DNA of 64,000 bases, from assembly GCA_041753075.1 (NCBI GenBank), contig JBGSVE010000004.1, forward strand, positions 1-64,000. Direction: 5' to 3'. The stretch is from UBA6163 sp041753075 (GTDB lineage: Bacteria; Planctomycetota; Planctomycetia; Pirellulales; Pirellulaceae). Below the pieces are notes generated by a model that worked only from the letters and a program-made list of their open reading frames with translations, was not told where the DNA came from and ran no database searches. The position numbers were made by a program, and so were the translations under genes. Numbering within the stretch: position 1 is the first letter of the stretch; every line of letters starts with the position of its first letter. Below are positions 34,383-44,201 of this stretch, in pieces.

Positions 34383-36866
34383 GTGGATATATCGCTTCCC
34401 GCTTTTCTCCAGGAACGAATTATTTGGTTGGGGGACAAGTTGCTGAGGGACAGGTTGCTGGTGGCGGGCGGTACGGCCGATCAACGAGGGGAGTTTGTTT
34501 GTTATTGGATGCATCACGCCGTTCGTGGCCATGAGAACCCGGCGCTCGATGTTGCGATTCATCACGCCACGATGCTGAAAATGCCGCTTTTGGTCTATCA
34601 CGCCATTTGCGAAGAGTATCCCTACGCTTCGGACCGCCACCATGCGTTTATGTTGCAGGGTGCTCGTGATGTCCAGCGCGAGCTGGCCGATCTTGGCGTC
34701 CGATATGTTTTTCATTTGCAACGGGAATCACACCGCGGACCTCATTTGCGCGAATTGGCCAAGCGTGCCGCCGTACTTGTGACTGAATCGATGCCTGTGG
34801 AACCGATTGTCGGCTGGATCGAACGGATACAGTCGGCGTGTTCGACACCCATCGCCGTCGTCGATTGTGCCTGCATCGTTCCGTTGACGTTGACCAACAA
34901 GGGATACACGCGAGCTTACGAGTTTCGCGATGCGACGAAGTCGATATTGGAGCAACGGTTAGCGCACCCGTACCCGCACCAGCCGGTTACCTGCGAACCA
35001 TATTATGGACCGCTACCGTTCTATCCATTGAATCTGCAAGACGCTGACCTGCGTGAATTGATTGGCAAGTGCAAAATTGACCATACCGTCGGTCCCGTCA
35101 TCGATTCGCCTGGTGGAAGTCGCGCCGGTTACGTGCGGTGGGAAATTTTCAAGTCAGACGCACTGCGCCGCTACGCCAAACGTCGCAATAACGCTGCAGA
35201 TCAAAACGGCGTCAGTCGTCTGAGCGCCTATTTGCATTTTGGCATGACGAGTCCCTTTCGGATTGCCCGAGAAGCGGCCGAGCATCAAGCCGACAAGTTT
35301 CTTGATGAGTTATTGGTGTGGCGCGAGTTGGCGTTCCACTTTTGTTTTCATCAACAACAACCGCTGGACTCGATAGAGCGAATCCCCGAGTGGGCGCGGC
35401 GGTCGCTTGAGCTGCATCGGTCGGACTTGCGAGAACAGAACTACTCTTGGGAATCGCTTGCGCGTGGAAAAACGTGCAGCTCGTTGTGGAACGCGTGCCA
35501 GCGTAGTCTCCTGAAGCATGGCGAATTGCATAACAACCTGCGGATGACTTGGGGCAAAGCGATGTTGTCATGGACTGATTCTGCCGAGCGGGCGTTGCAC
35601 ATGATGATTGATCTGAATCATCGCTATGCACTGGATGGGCGCGACCCGAGCAGCTACGGCGGATTGCTTTGGTGCATGGGCCAGTTTGATCGCCCGTTCG
35701 AACCGGAAATACCGGTTTTTGGTCATGTGCGACCGCGCAGTCTGATTGAACATGAGAAGCGAATTGACATGGGCAAATACGTAAGCTTGGTCGATCGATC
35801 GATTGCCGTCGAGCGCACGCGAGTTGCCGTCGTCGGCGCAGGGATCGCTGGCTTGGTCGCCGCTCGAACGCTCAGCGATCATGGATTGGATGTTCATGTT
35901 TTTGACAAATCGCGTGGTATCGGTGGGCGGATGGCGACGCGCCGAATTGATGACGTCATCCGTTTTGACCATGGGGCACAATACTTCACCGCTCGCGACG
36001 AACGTTTCACGCGACAAGTCCACTCGTGGATCCACGATGGAATTGTCGCGCCCTGGCATGGCCGGGTTGTGCAATTGAACAAGGGCGAGGTTGTCGCGGA
36101 GAAATCCAGCACTTCGCGCTACGTCGCGACGCCGGGAATGAGCTCACTTGGGCGGCACCTTGCCATCGGATTGAATGTCACCTGCGAAACGCTCGTGAAA
36201 GAACTGCGGCCCACCGACGACAAGTATGGGGAACGTTGGCATCTGTTGGACGAATCGGAAAGCGATCTGGGAGGGTTTGACTATGTGATCGTCAATGCGC
36301 CCCCGGCTCAATCTCTGCCGTTATTGCGTCCGCACTCGCCGTTGGCGATGAATATTGAGCCGGTGACGATGTCGCCTTGTTGGTCGCTGATGATTCAGGT
36401 CGAGACGATTGCGGCGATCCCATTTGATGCTGCGTTTGTTGACGATAGCTCGCTTGCTTGGATTTGTCGAAATGATACGAAGCCGGGACGGGCCAAATGC
36501 GACCCGGCGTGCTGGGTGCTCCATGCGTCGGCGAAGTGGTCAACCGATCATTTGGAAAGCAGTGCTGAAGACGTGACGGTGCATCTTCAACAGGCGTTTG
36601 CCGAGTGCATCGGCGTCGGGATCGCAAAGCTGAGATGCTTGGCCGTGCATCAATGGCGATACGCAATCCCAGCCACTACGCTCGATCGCGATTGTATCTG
36701 GGATCCAGCCACGAAGCTCGGCGCCTGTGGAGATTGGTGCGGCGGGCCGCGCGTCGAAGGAGCCTATCTCAGCGGAGCCGCAATCGCCGGTTCGCTGTTA
36801 CGAGACATGACGATCGACCGTCGAGCCAGCAGCGCGAAAACCGAGTATACCGGTCAATTGTTTTAG
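34383..36866 (+). CDS. Class II-like DNA photolyase fused to a renalase-like flavoprotein
   Basis: An 827-residue fusion. Residues about 1-470 resemble class II CPD photolyases: CYWMHHAVRGHENPALDVAI at the start, LHFGMTSPFRIAREA, ELLVWRELAFHFC and the very characteristic LHNNLRMTWGKAMLSW, NHRYALDGRDPSSYGG and PVFGHVRPRS. From about 480 a second flavoprotein begins with VAVVGAGIAGLVAARTL, then FDKSRGIGGRMATRR and FDHGAQYFTARDERF, the renalase/amine-oxidase pattern. Photolyases repair UV dimers with light and FAD; the second part may oxidise or reduce a flavin or nicotinamide, which is inference. GTG 34383 is preferred (GGAG upstream; the frame before it overlaps nagA). Confidence 0.9.
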   Translation: MDISLPAFLQERIIWLGDKLLRDRLLVAGGTADQRGEFVCYWMHHAVRGHENPALDVAIHHATMLKMPLLVYHAICEEYPYASDRHHAFMLQGARDVQRELADLGVRYVFHLQRESHRGPHLRELAKRAAVLVTESMPVEPIVGWIERIQSACSTPIAVVDCACIVPLTLTNKGYTRAYEFRDATKSILEQRLAHPYPHQPVTCEPYYGPLPFYPLNLQDADLRELIGKCKIDHTVGPVIDSPGGSRAGYVRWEIFKSDALRRYAKRRNNAADQNGVSRLSAYLHFGMTSPFRIAREAAEHQADKFLDELLVWRELAFHFCFHQQQPLDSIERIPEWARRSLELHRSDLREQNYSWESLARGKTCSSLWNACQRSLLKHGELHNNLRMTWGKAMLSWTDSAERALHMMIDLNHRYALDGRDPSSYGGLLWCMGQFDRPFEPEIPVFGHVRPRSLIEHEKRIDMGKYVSLVDRSIAVERTRVAVVGAGIAGLVAARTLSDHGLDVHVFDKSRGIGGRMATRRIDDVIRFDHGAQYFTARDERFTRQVHSWIHDGIVAPWHGRVVQLNKGEVVAEKSSTSRYVATPGMSSLGRHLAIGLNVTCETLVKELRPTDDKYGERWHLLDESESDLGGFDYVIVNAPPAQSLPLLRPHSPLAMNIEPVTMSPCWSLMIQVETIAAIPFDAAFVDDSSLAWICRNDTKPGRAKCDPACWVLHASAKWSTDHLESSAEDVTVHLQQAFAECIGVGIAKLRCLAVHQWRYAIPATTLDRDCIWDPATKLGACGDWCGGPRVEGAYLSGAAIAGSLLRDMTIDRRASSAKTEYTGQLF

Positions 36867-37534
36867 TTTGTAAAAATGCTGACCAGCCCCAGTGCTTCGA
36901 CTTCGTTTTGGACTTGCACGGCGTCGAGTTGGTCGAGTGTTTCGGCAACTTCAATCTCGAGCATCTGGGCAAACAGTTTCCTTGCCTCGACAAGCAACGG
37001 AGCAAGTTTTTTAGGGTCGACTTGAACGTCAGACTGGGTGTTGATCCGGACGGCGAGCATTGCTGCATCCTCATCGCGATGGTCAGTCGCTGCGCGAAGC
37101 ACGGTGTAAAACGGTTTTGTGGGATCCTTATGTTCGGCCCGCTCAAGGCATCGCCATGCGCGCGTGAGTAAACCGTTGCGCCAATGAGCCAGCCAGCCGG
37201 CCGAGTCTGGCGTCCAGGTTGCGAAATCAACCTTGGGGCGCTTCGCCTCGGGCAACTCGGTGACGACCGACTTGGCTGCGGAGCGAATGCCACGCATCAG
37301 AAAATCGCGAATTCGACCCTTGCCGTGTGCACCAAATCCCTGGGTAATCAGGTGGGATATCAACCGCTTTAAACTTTCATCCGCGATCGATTCGTCACCT
37401 AAGCCTTGGAGCAGGTGCTCGCGCATCGGAATTAAGTATCTCAACACGAATCCAGCCGCGTTGTCGGCAGCGGTCCAGGGTTGCGAGGTTTGAGACAAAC
37501 CTGCGGCGGACGTGGATGAGGTTGATGAGGTCAT
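36863..37534 (-). CDS. Hypothetical protein in kinase operon
   Basis: A 223-residue soluble, mostly helical protein with no signal or membrane segment. The N-terminal 20 residues are Ser/Thr-rich, followed by AADNAAGFVLRYLIPMREHL and LKRLISHLITQGFGAHGKG. A KPFYTVLRAATDHRDEDAAM segment occurs near residue 145. I do not recognise the family. It begins 27 bases after the kinase stop, so it is the third gene of the FHA-GGDEF/kinase run and may be a signalling target or partner. It converges with the photolyase gene, overlapping it by four bases. Confidence 0.7.
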   Translation of the reverse strand: MTSSTSSTSAAGLSQTSQPWTAADNAAGFVLRYLIPMREHLLQGLGDESIADESLKRLISHLITQGFGAHGKGRIRDFLMRGIRSAAKSVVTELPEAKRPKVDFATWTPDSAGWLAHWRNGLLTRAWRCLERAEHKDPTKPFYTVLRAATDHRDEDAAMLAVRINTQSDVQVDPKKLAPLLVEARKLFAQMLEIEVAETLDQLDAVQVQNEVEALGLVSIFTN

Positions 37535-37561
37535 AAATTGATAATTTGATACTAAGCCGTT

Positions 37562-39667
37562 TTATTTTACGCGAATCGCCAGCGCCGGGGCAGACTCTGA
37601 CTTGCCTTCGCGACTAAAGAATCGGTTCTGTTTGTCGCCATGGGACGTGCGGACTAACAAAATGCTTACGGTTTGCGTCGCGGAACGGACGTGTTCGTCC
37701 AGAGCGGTGCTAAAAAACCGCAATTGGTCCTGCCGATTCTCCTCGACGCCACCGGAATTGTCGAACTCGATTTGCCCTAAAAACGGCAAAGATTCGATTG
37801 AACCAGCCGACGGCGATGTTGCCCAAGCCAAATGCTTGGCACCCTTTTCGATCCAGTTTTCGTCAATTTTGTCCGTCACAGCATACGCATTGATGGTCGA
37901 TTTCCAGCGCAAGGCATCCTTGTCGAGCGTCAACAATAACACGGCGCGTTCGATTTCGCCGACGGGCGCGGTACGCGTTTGCAGGTCGAATCGCAGGTAA
38001 GCATGTTCGACTACGCCATCGCTATCCGCATTGCGGCGGTGGGTGGAAATAAAAGATCGTCCGCCGAAGTCTTCATCTGATCCGCGACGCACGAACGTGT
38101 CGGCTCCCCTGCCCTGCCCCGTTCGCAGCGTCTCGAATCCGATCAACTCTCCGACCGCCAAATTCTCGACAATTAAGAAACTCGATGTGGTTTGACCAAC
38201 GTAGCTTCCACTGGGTGATTGCAGTTCGAAGAACGCTTCGTAGTCGCCGGGTTTGAGACCGCCAGTGCTGAACAGCACATCGACTACGGCAGTTTGGCCG
38301 GCGGGCGGCAATTGAGACGTGGCAATTTTTTTTGGAAAGGCGGGTGCGGGCCGCTTTGCTTCGCCGGCGCGTTTGATGAACGTTCGTATCTGTGCGACTT
38401 GCCGTGCTTTCGCATTGACCCGGCGTGGGTCGCTCTTGGCTTCACCGGCGGTATTGGTCAATCGCAACTGAAACTTGGCGCTTTGGCCACTGGGAATCGA
38501 GGGTGCCGCAGCGATCGCTTCGGCGAGCTGCAGTGGTGCCAACGATGCCACGGTCACCGCCGGTTCGGTCTCACTAACTGCGACATGCACCGGAGCACTG
38601 GCAACGGTGCTTCGCGAGTAGAAGAACCAGCCGCCGAAAATTAACAACGCCAGTGAAGTGAGTCCGGCAACGGGTATCCACCTCGCCGTTGGTTTCGACC
38701 CGCGACCGTCTTTGGCGTCGGTTCGGTCGTTAGTCGATGAGTCAGCCGAACCAGTGGCCGTGACGATCGTAAGCGCGGCATGAGATTGGTCGCGTACTGC
38801 CGCGACGGTAGAATGAATCGATGAAAGTAGTGCGCGAGCCGAGTGAATGCGGTCACGTGGTTCTTTGGCAAGCAGTCGCGTGACAATGTCGGCGTAAGGT
38901 CGAGGTAAATCCTTGGCAATATCATCGGGTCGCGGTGGTGCGTGAGCGATGATCTTGATGAGTTGTTCGGGAATCGTTTTTGCAATGAACGGCAAGCGTC
39001 CACAACACATCTCGAACAAGACAACACCCAGACTATACAAGTCGCTGCGATCATCAATCGGTTCGCTCTGTGCCTGTTCGGGTGACAGATATCCTGGCGT
39101 TCCGACTACCGCACCGCGACCGGTTAAAGTGTCGGTTGGTGTGCTGGCCAGCGCTAAACCGAAGTCGAGAATCTTGATGCGGCCGCCCGGTTGCTCAACC
39201 CAAATGTTCGCGGGCTTGATGTCTCGATGAATGATTCCACGATCGTGTGCGGCGATTAATCCCGAAGTGATTTGCGTTGCGTACTCGAAGATCTGGTCGG
39301 CAGTTAGCAATTGTTTGTCACGCAACAAACGCTCCAGCGTAAAGCCTTTGAGTAATTCCATCGCCATAAACGGCGTGCCTGAAGTTTCACCAACCTCATA
39401 GACGGTGACGACGTTATCATGCTTGACCGCCGCCATCGCGCGCGCTTCGTGAACAAATCGCTTGCGGCTGTTGGTGGCACCCGCGAAACGCTTGTGCATT
39501 ACCTTCAACGCGACCGCTCGCTCAAGCCGCGTATCAACGGCCCGAAATACTTGCCCCATGCCGCCTTTGCCAAGCGGTGCCAAGACTCGATACGGCCCCA
39601 ACCGTCCGAGCTCATCGGTGGCCTGCGCCGGTTCGAGATAATCGTATTCTTCTGTACCAATTGCCAT
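37562..39667 (-). CDS. Membrane Ser/Thr protein kinase with extracytoplasmic DNRLRE-like domain
   Basis: A 701-residue receptor-type kinase. Cytoplasmic kinase residues about 25-290: GKGGMGQV (Gly loop), AVALKVM (Lys), HRDIKPANI (catalytic loop), DFGLALAS (metal) and GTPGYLSPEQ (P+1). One membrane helix follows (about 325-345, LTSLALLIFGGWFFY). The outside part has an Ig/CARDB-like segment (SGQSAKFQLRLTNTAGEAKS) and a DNRLRE-like domain (FGGRSFISTHRR, HAYLRFDL, TLDKDALRWKSTINAYAV), found in exported glycan-related proteins. It may sense an outside ligand. The ATG giving MAIGTEEYDY is chosen. It follows FHA-GGDEF by 92 bases. Confidence 0.94.
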   Translation of the reverse strand: MAIGTEEYDYLEPAQATDELGRLGPYRVLAPLGKGGMGQVFRAVDTRLERAVALKVMHKRFAGATNSRKRFVHEARAMAAVKHDNVVTVYEVGETSGTPFMAMELLKGFTLERLLRDKQLLTADQIFEYATQITSGLIAAHDRGIIHRDIKPANIWVEQPGGRIKILDFGLALASTPTDTLTGRGAVVGTPGYLSPEQAQSEPIDDRSDLYSLGVVLFEMCCGRLPFIAKTIPEQLIKIIAHAPPRPDDIAKDLPRPYADIVTRLLAKEPRDRIHSARALLSSIHSTVAAVRDQSHAALTIVTATGSADSSTNDRTDAKDGRGSKPTARWIPVAGLTSLALLIFGGWFFYSRSTVASAPVHVAVSETEPAVTVASLAPLQLAEAIAAAPSIPSGQSAKFQLRLTNTAGEAKSDPRRVNAKARQVAQIRTFIKRAGEAKRPAPAFPKKIATSQLPPAGQTAVVDVLFSTGGLKPGDYEAFFELQSPSGSYVGQTTSSFLIVENLAVGELIGFETLRTGQGRGADTFVRRGSDEDFGGRSFISTHRRNADSDGVVEHAYLRFDLQTRTAPVGEIERAVLLLTLDKDALRWKSTINAYAVTDKIDENWIEKGAKHLAWATSPSAGSIESLPFLGQIEFDNSGGVEENRQDQLRFFSTALDEHVRSATQTVSILLVRTSHGDKQNRFFSREGKSESAPALAIRVK

Positions 39668-39759
39668 TACCCAAGCATCCACCGCAGCAATTTCAATGTC
39701 AACGAGCGGCCTGCAGACTAAGCGGAGGCTCAACGGGCTGCAACTGGCAACTCAGCCGA

Positions 39760-40719
39760 TCAGCCGGCGACGCGGTTCCGCCCGGCACGTTTGGCTTCGT
39801 ACAAGCGGTCGTCGGCCAATCGCAGGATCTCCGTTGGTGACTTGGTCGATTCCGGGCAAAGACAGGCAATTCCAACGCTTACCGTGACTTCGATCGGGCC
39901 AATACTTGTCGCAAAGGCGCGGTCGCCGATTGCCAAACGGCACCGCTCAGCGATCAACGCGGCGTCCTCGGAACCGGTCGAGGTGAGCATCAGGCAAAAC
40001 TCCTCGCCGCCAATTCGAGCCAATAAATCCTCGTCTCGACAGAGCCCGAGAATTCGAGCGCCGAACTCGCGAAGTACCTCGTCTCCGATCAAATGCCCAT
40101 GCAGGTCGTTAATGCGTTTGAAGAAGTCAATATCAAGCACTAGTAGCGACAGCGGTTGGCCCTGGCGCTTTGTTCGGGCCACCTCGCGGTCGAGTGCTTC
40201 GGTTAGGTATCGCTTGTTCACCGCACCGGTCAGTACATCGCGTGTCATCGCCGTGTAAACCGATTCGTGATACTTCGATTCGACGCTGCCAGCCGACAAA
40301 AATTTGAAGATGAAGGTGCCGATTTGAATGTTGTCGCCCGTGCGAAGTGCCCGCTCAACGACGCGTTCTTCGTTGACAAGCGTACCGTTGGTGCTCGACA
40401 GGTCACGAACGCGATAACCATCTGGTTCGCGCAGCAACTCGGCGTGATGCCGTGAGACACTTGCATCGGCCAGCACCAGATCAACGGCAGCATCTCGCCC
40501 AATGATCATCCGGTCGGCGACCAAGCGAATCATTCCGGCGACAACGTCGGCGGGGTACATTTGGACCAAACATGATTCGTTAATCGAATCGGACCGCTGG
40601 CTAAGGTCTTTGCGCAGCGTCTCATCGTCCCCGCCTGTGTCCGCCAAAGTCGCTGCGTTTACGAACGCGCTGCCGAAGTACGACTGCGATGGAAAGGACG
40701 GAGGGACGGTTCGCGACAT
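39760..40719 (-). CDS. FHA-GGDEF diguanylate cyclase
   Basis: A 319-residue soluble protein with two domains. FHA, about 55-140: MIIGRDAAVDLVLADASVSR, HHAELL, RDLSSTNGTLVNEER, the phosphothreonine-binding residues Arg, Ser and Asn being present. GGDEF, about 155-319: DVLTGAVNKRYL, DIDFFKRINDLHGH, and the active-site loop ARIGGEEF. An RxxD (RDED) five residues before GGEEF is a canonical product-inhibition I-site. It should make cyclic di-GMP from GTP, under control of a phosphorylated partner bound by FHA. The kinase gene follows on the same strand, so the FHA partner is probably that kinase. Confidence 0.95.
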   Translation of the reverse strand: MSRTVPPSFPSQSYFGSAFVNAATLADTGGDDETLRKDLSQRSDSINESCLVQMYPADVVAGMIRLVADRMIIGRDAAVDLVLADASVSRHHAELLREPDGYRVRDLSSTNGTLVNEERVVERALRTGDNIQIGTFIFKFLSAGSVESKYHESVYTAMTRDVLTGAVNKRYLTEALDREVARTKRQGQPLSLLVLDIDFFKRINDLHGHLIGDEVLREFGARILGLCRDEDLLARIGGEEFCLMLTSTGSEDAALIAERCRLAIGDRAFATSIGPIEVTVSVGIACLCPESTKSPTEILRLADDRLYEAKRAGRNRVAG

Positions 40720-40885
40720 TTTAGGTGGTCCGCAGTTTTGCTTTATAGATCCTCAAAGTGTGGGTCATGGAATCAATCCAGGCTTGTTGCACCGTTGCTT
40801 GTCAGCGGCTTAACCTATGGTGAGCCAACCGGTCGTAACGGTTGCAACAAACCGACGGCTTGCCGCAAATGAAAAAGAGCGAAAA

Positions 40886-41788
40886 ATGAAACTTCTTGTG
40901 ATTGGTTTACTTATCAGTATTTGCCACGTCTCACATGCCGTGGCGATCGAACCGATTGAAATGAAGCTGTGGCCGAACATCGTTCCGGGCGAAGCGAATT
41001 TTAAGCTGCCGGATTCGAATCCCAGCGCGACCGCGCCGCGCAACGACGGCATCACGCGGATAGCGATTGTCACCGAGCCGACGATGACGATTTACCAGAC
41101 GACCAATGCCGACGCCAATCGACCGGCGGTGCTTGTTTGTCCCGGAGGCGGCTACAACATCTTGGCATACGATCTCGAGGGAATCGAAATCGCACAGTGG
41201 TTCAACTCGATCGGTGTGACCGCAGTTGTATTGAAGTACCGAGTCCCGCGACGCGACGTCGATACGCCTCACGCTGCACCGTTACAGGATGCACAACGCG
41301 CGTTGCGATTGATGCGTCAGAATGCCAGCCAGTGGAACATCAATCCTGAGGCCGTTGGCATCCTTGGATTTTCCGCAGGCGGTCACTTGGCCGTGATGGC
41401 GGGCACGCACTGGGACGACGAAACCTATCCGCAACAAGATGAAGCCGATGAATTAAACTGCCGTCCCGACTTTCTGATTCCGATTTATCCTGCGTATCTG
41501 GGCGACGAAAAAGTGGCGGGGCCGCTGAGCCCGCTTGTGCGAGTCACCAAAGAAACGCCGCCGACGTTTATTGTCGTCACCGATGATGATTCAATTCGTG
41601 GCATTAACGCGGCGATGCTTTACGTCGAGTCAAAGAAAGCGTCCGTTCCGGCGGAGCTTCATATTTATACAAAGGGTGGCCATGGATACGGACTGCGCCC
41701 GTCCGCCAACCCGGTTCACTCGTGGCCACAACGTTGCCAGGAATGGCTTGTGTCGATGGGCGTAATTGGATCGGCAGACGCTCAATAA
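40886..41788 (+). CDS. Exported alpha/beta-hydrolase, probable acyl or xylan esterase
   Basis: A 300-residue exported protein with a signal peptide (MKLLVIGLLISICHVSHAVA) and an alpha/beta-hydrolase body of the type used in acetyl-xylan esterases and BD-FAE-like enzymes. Features are AVLVCPGGGYNILAYDLEG (oxyanion-hole strand), the nucleophile in ILGFSAGGHLAVMAG, the acidic FIVVTDDDSI and the His in KGGHGYGL. It probably removes acetyl or other ester groups from polysaccharides. The ATG at 40886 is chosen over an upstream in-frame codon because the signal peptide begins there. It converges with the TonB-dependent receptor gene, overlapping by seven bases. Confidence 0.9.
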   Translation: MKLLVIGLLISICHVSHAVAIEPIEMKLWPNIVPGEANFKLPDSNPSATAPRNDGITRIAIVTEPTMTIYQTTNADANRPAVLVCPGGGYNILAYDLEGIEIAQWFNSIGVTAVVLKYRVPRRDVDTPHAAPLQDAQRALRLMRQNASQWNINPEAVGILGFSAGGHLAVMAGTHWDDETYPQQDEADELNCRPDFLIPIYPAYLGDEKVAGPLSPLVRVTKETPPTFIVVTDDDSIRGINAAMLYVESKKASVPAELHIYTKGGHGYGLRPSANPVHSWPQRCQEWLVSMGVIGSADAQ

Positions 41789-44031
41789 CGCCATGCTACC
41801 GTCGCGCGGGCCATCGCGGGCTCGACGGGATGGAAGTGAAAATCTTCGGCAGCCGGTAGGCCGAACGGCTGGGACTCATAGAAGTACGTAATGTCGTTGT
41901 CCTTGCTGTCGAAGACATTGAAAACGTCAACGGCAACGGTAGTGCGTCGAGTTTGACGACCGAGCTGGATGTTAGCAACTGTGGTGGTATCGCTGCGCGC
42001 CGAATTGTCTTCGATCAGCGCGGCGGGCCCATAATGTCGGACGCGAAACGTGCCATACCAGGGTGAGTATTGCGGCTGGACGGTGAAGCCTGTGCTGAGC
42101 ACGTTCTCGATCGCGTTGGGAATTCGGTCGCCGCCATCAAACCGGGGGCGAACATGTGAATAGTCCGCGTCGAGGTTCAACCAATCGGTGACCTGGTAGT
42201 AATTCGTCCATGTGATCCCGCCGCGATGGCTTGCCGCTCCCGCTTCGGTCGTGCCGGCATCGCCGACAAAAACCAGCTCGGAATCGATTTCCAAATACCA
42301 CAGAGCAAGCGTCGAATTCCAAGTGGGCGTCAGCCACGATCGCAGGCCCACTTCGCTGCCTTCGCTCTTGACCAATGGGTCGGCGGGATCGACGGACGAA
42401 TTGATCCCACGGGCATCGTTGCTGTGAAAACTTTGGCCCCAGTTGAAATAGGTTTCGGTTTGTGACCAGGGACCAAAAATGAATCCAACCTTGGGGCTGA
42501 AAATTCCGGCTTCGTTCGAGTTTGTGTCCGCAGGGTTCAATTCCGAGCGGGTGTGAAAGCGAAACAGGTCACCACGCAGTCCGATTGATGATCGTGCCCA
42601 ATCGGTCAGGCGTGCATCGTTGGTGTAATACAAAGCGTAGTCTTGTTGATCAACACTATCGCTGCGAACCTGAGAAACCAATTGACGTTGGTTAGTCTGG
42701 TTCAAGCCCAGGTTATAGATGTTGTCGTTGCGAAATTGAAAACCGAATGTATGGTCGGCTGATTCGCGGTGATACGTCTGGCTCGCATTGAAGCCGGCAT
42801 AATAACGATTGTCGATCTGCTCAATTTGGTCACCATTGACGGGATCAACAAGGAAGTAGGTGAAGTTGGAAAACAGATCAAGGTCATAGTAGCTAACGTA
42901 GGCATTGGCCTTGGTCGTGACGTCGTCATCCTTGGCCCAGTATTGGGCATTCAAGCCAATGCGCGTCGTATCGCCACCATCAGTCGGATCTAGCGAACCG
43001 AATCGTCCGACTAGCCCAGCGTCAACGGCGCGCTGCGAAACTTGATTGGTCGCGGTCCAATTGCTGTCATAGGCAAAACTGCTGAGTGAAAAACCTTCGT
43101 ACCTATCTCCCACGCTCCAGCGAAGTTGCGCGTTGACTTTTTCGAAGTCTTCGGGCACATCCCAGGGGCCGTCGTAGAACGTCGTCTCGAACGCATAGAG
43201 CAAACTACCGGCACCAAGCTCGAATGAATCCGCGATTAGGGTGCGGTAGTAGTCGAAAGAGCCTGCGGTGGCCGTGGCAATGCCGTTTGGCAACTCTTGA
43301 AACTGATGGAAATCGGCTGAGCCTGCGGAGCTGAAGTCTCCAATATCGGCGGAATAAGGTCCAAGTCGATAATCGATCGATTCGACTAACTCGGGAATCA
43401 AAAAGTTGATATCGAGATAACCCTGGCCGTGACCATGCGACGGCAAATTCATCGGCACACCGTCGATGCGAATGGCAAAGTCGGTGCCGTGATCCAGGTT
43501 GATACCGCGAACGAAGTATTGATTTGCCTTGCCGGTGCCGCTGTGTTGGGTCGCAATCAACCCGGGGATCGTTTCCAGCACATCGCCGGGGCGATTGAGC
43601 GGCCGAAAATCTAACTGAGCTTGGCCAATGCGTCCTGAAGATGCCGAATTGGTTTCACCAAGTAGATTTTCACCTCGACCAATTGCCGATCCGGTACCAA
43701 ATGGTCCGCTTGCGTTTGCGGCCGGGACGCCTTGGCTTGGCGAACGGCCCGCCGTTGGATTCGGATTGGTGCTCGATGGGGTTGGGCCAAACGAAGGTCC
43801 CTGCAGGTCGATCGATTCGGCGAACGTATCGACAACGGGAGCCTGGCCGGCTGCTGCACTTTGGTCGCTTGTACCCAGCGGTTCTGGCGTCGCCTGGGTG
43901 GCATTTGGCGTGATGGGATCGGCTTCAACGACGGTTTCGGGCAGCTTGGGTACGTCCTGTTGGGCGCGCACCAGTGGCACCTCAGCGGCGAAGATGAATA
44001 AAAAAAGAAGAAATCTTGGCGATAGAAACAT
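41782..44031 (-). CDS. TonB-dependent outer-membrane receptor
   Basis: A 749-residue protein with a signal peptide (MFLSPRFLLFLFIFAAEVPL) and, near the mature start, LPETVVEAD, a likely TonB box. A Pro/Ser/Thr-rich linker leads to the plug (GDVLETIPGLIATQHSGTGK, YFVRGINLDHGTDFAIRIDG) with an unusual LPSHGHGQGYLDINF His/Gly motif. The rest is a 22-strand-type barrel with aromatic-rich strands and a final KDNDITYFYESQPFG...ATVAWRY end. Such receptors import iron chelates, cobalamin or glycans; the substrate is unknown. The ATG at 44031 is chosen. It is divergent from the TonB gene, suggesting a dedicated pair. Confidence 0.94.
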   Translation of the reverse strand: MFLSPRFLLFLFIFAAEVPLVRAQQDVPKLPETVVEADPITPNATQATPEPLGTSDQSAAAGQAPVVDTFAESIDLQGPSFGPTPSSTNPNPTAGRSPSQGVPAANASGPFGTGSAIGRGENLLGETNSASSGRIGQAQLDFRPLNRPGDVLETIPGLIATQHSGTGKANQYFVRGINLDHGTDFAIRIDGVPMNLPSHGHGQGYLDINFLIPELVESIDYRLGPYSADIGDFSSAGSADFHQFQELPNGIATATAGSFDYYRTLIADSFELGAGSLLYAFETTFYDGPWDVPEDFEKVNAQLRWSVGDRYEGFSLSSFAYDSNWTATNQVSQRAVDAGLVGRFGSLDPTDGGDTTRIGLNAQYWAKDDDVTTKANAYVSYYDLDLFSNFTYFLVDPVNGDQIEQIDNRYYAGFNASQTYHRESADHTFGFQFRNDNIYNLGLNQTNQRQLVSQVRSDSVDQQDYALYYTNDARLTDWARSSIGLRGDLFRFHTRSELNPADTNSNEAGIFSPKVGFIFGPWSQTETYFNWGQSFHSNDARGINSSVDPADPLVKSEGSEVGLRSWLTPTWNSTLALWYLEIDSELVFVGDAGTTEAGAASHRGGITWTNYYQVTDWLNLDADYSHVRPRFDGGDRIPNAIENVLSTGFTVQPQYSPWYGTFRVRHYGPAALIEDNSARSDTTTVANIQLGRQTRRTTVAVDVFNVFDSKDNDITYFYESQPFGLPAAEDFHFHPVEPAMARATVAWRY

Positions 44032-44201
44032 CTTCGTTTTCGATATCACGAGTAAGCTGATTGAAACGACCGATAACTCGGTAAGCTTCCTTTCGGCCAA
44101 GCGCGCGCAATGCTGTTCGTCGAAACCAAGTTTGACGATCAATCCAATACGATCTTTGGCAACAGTCGTCAGAACCGACATAAGTTATCAATCACGAGAC
44201 A

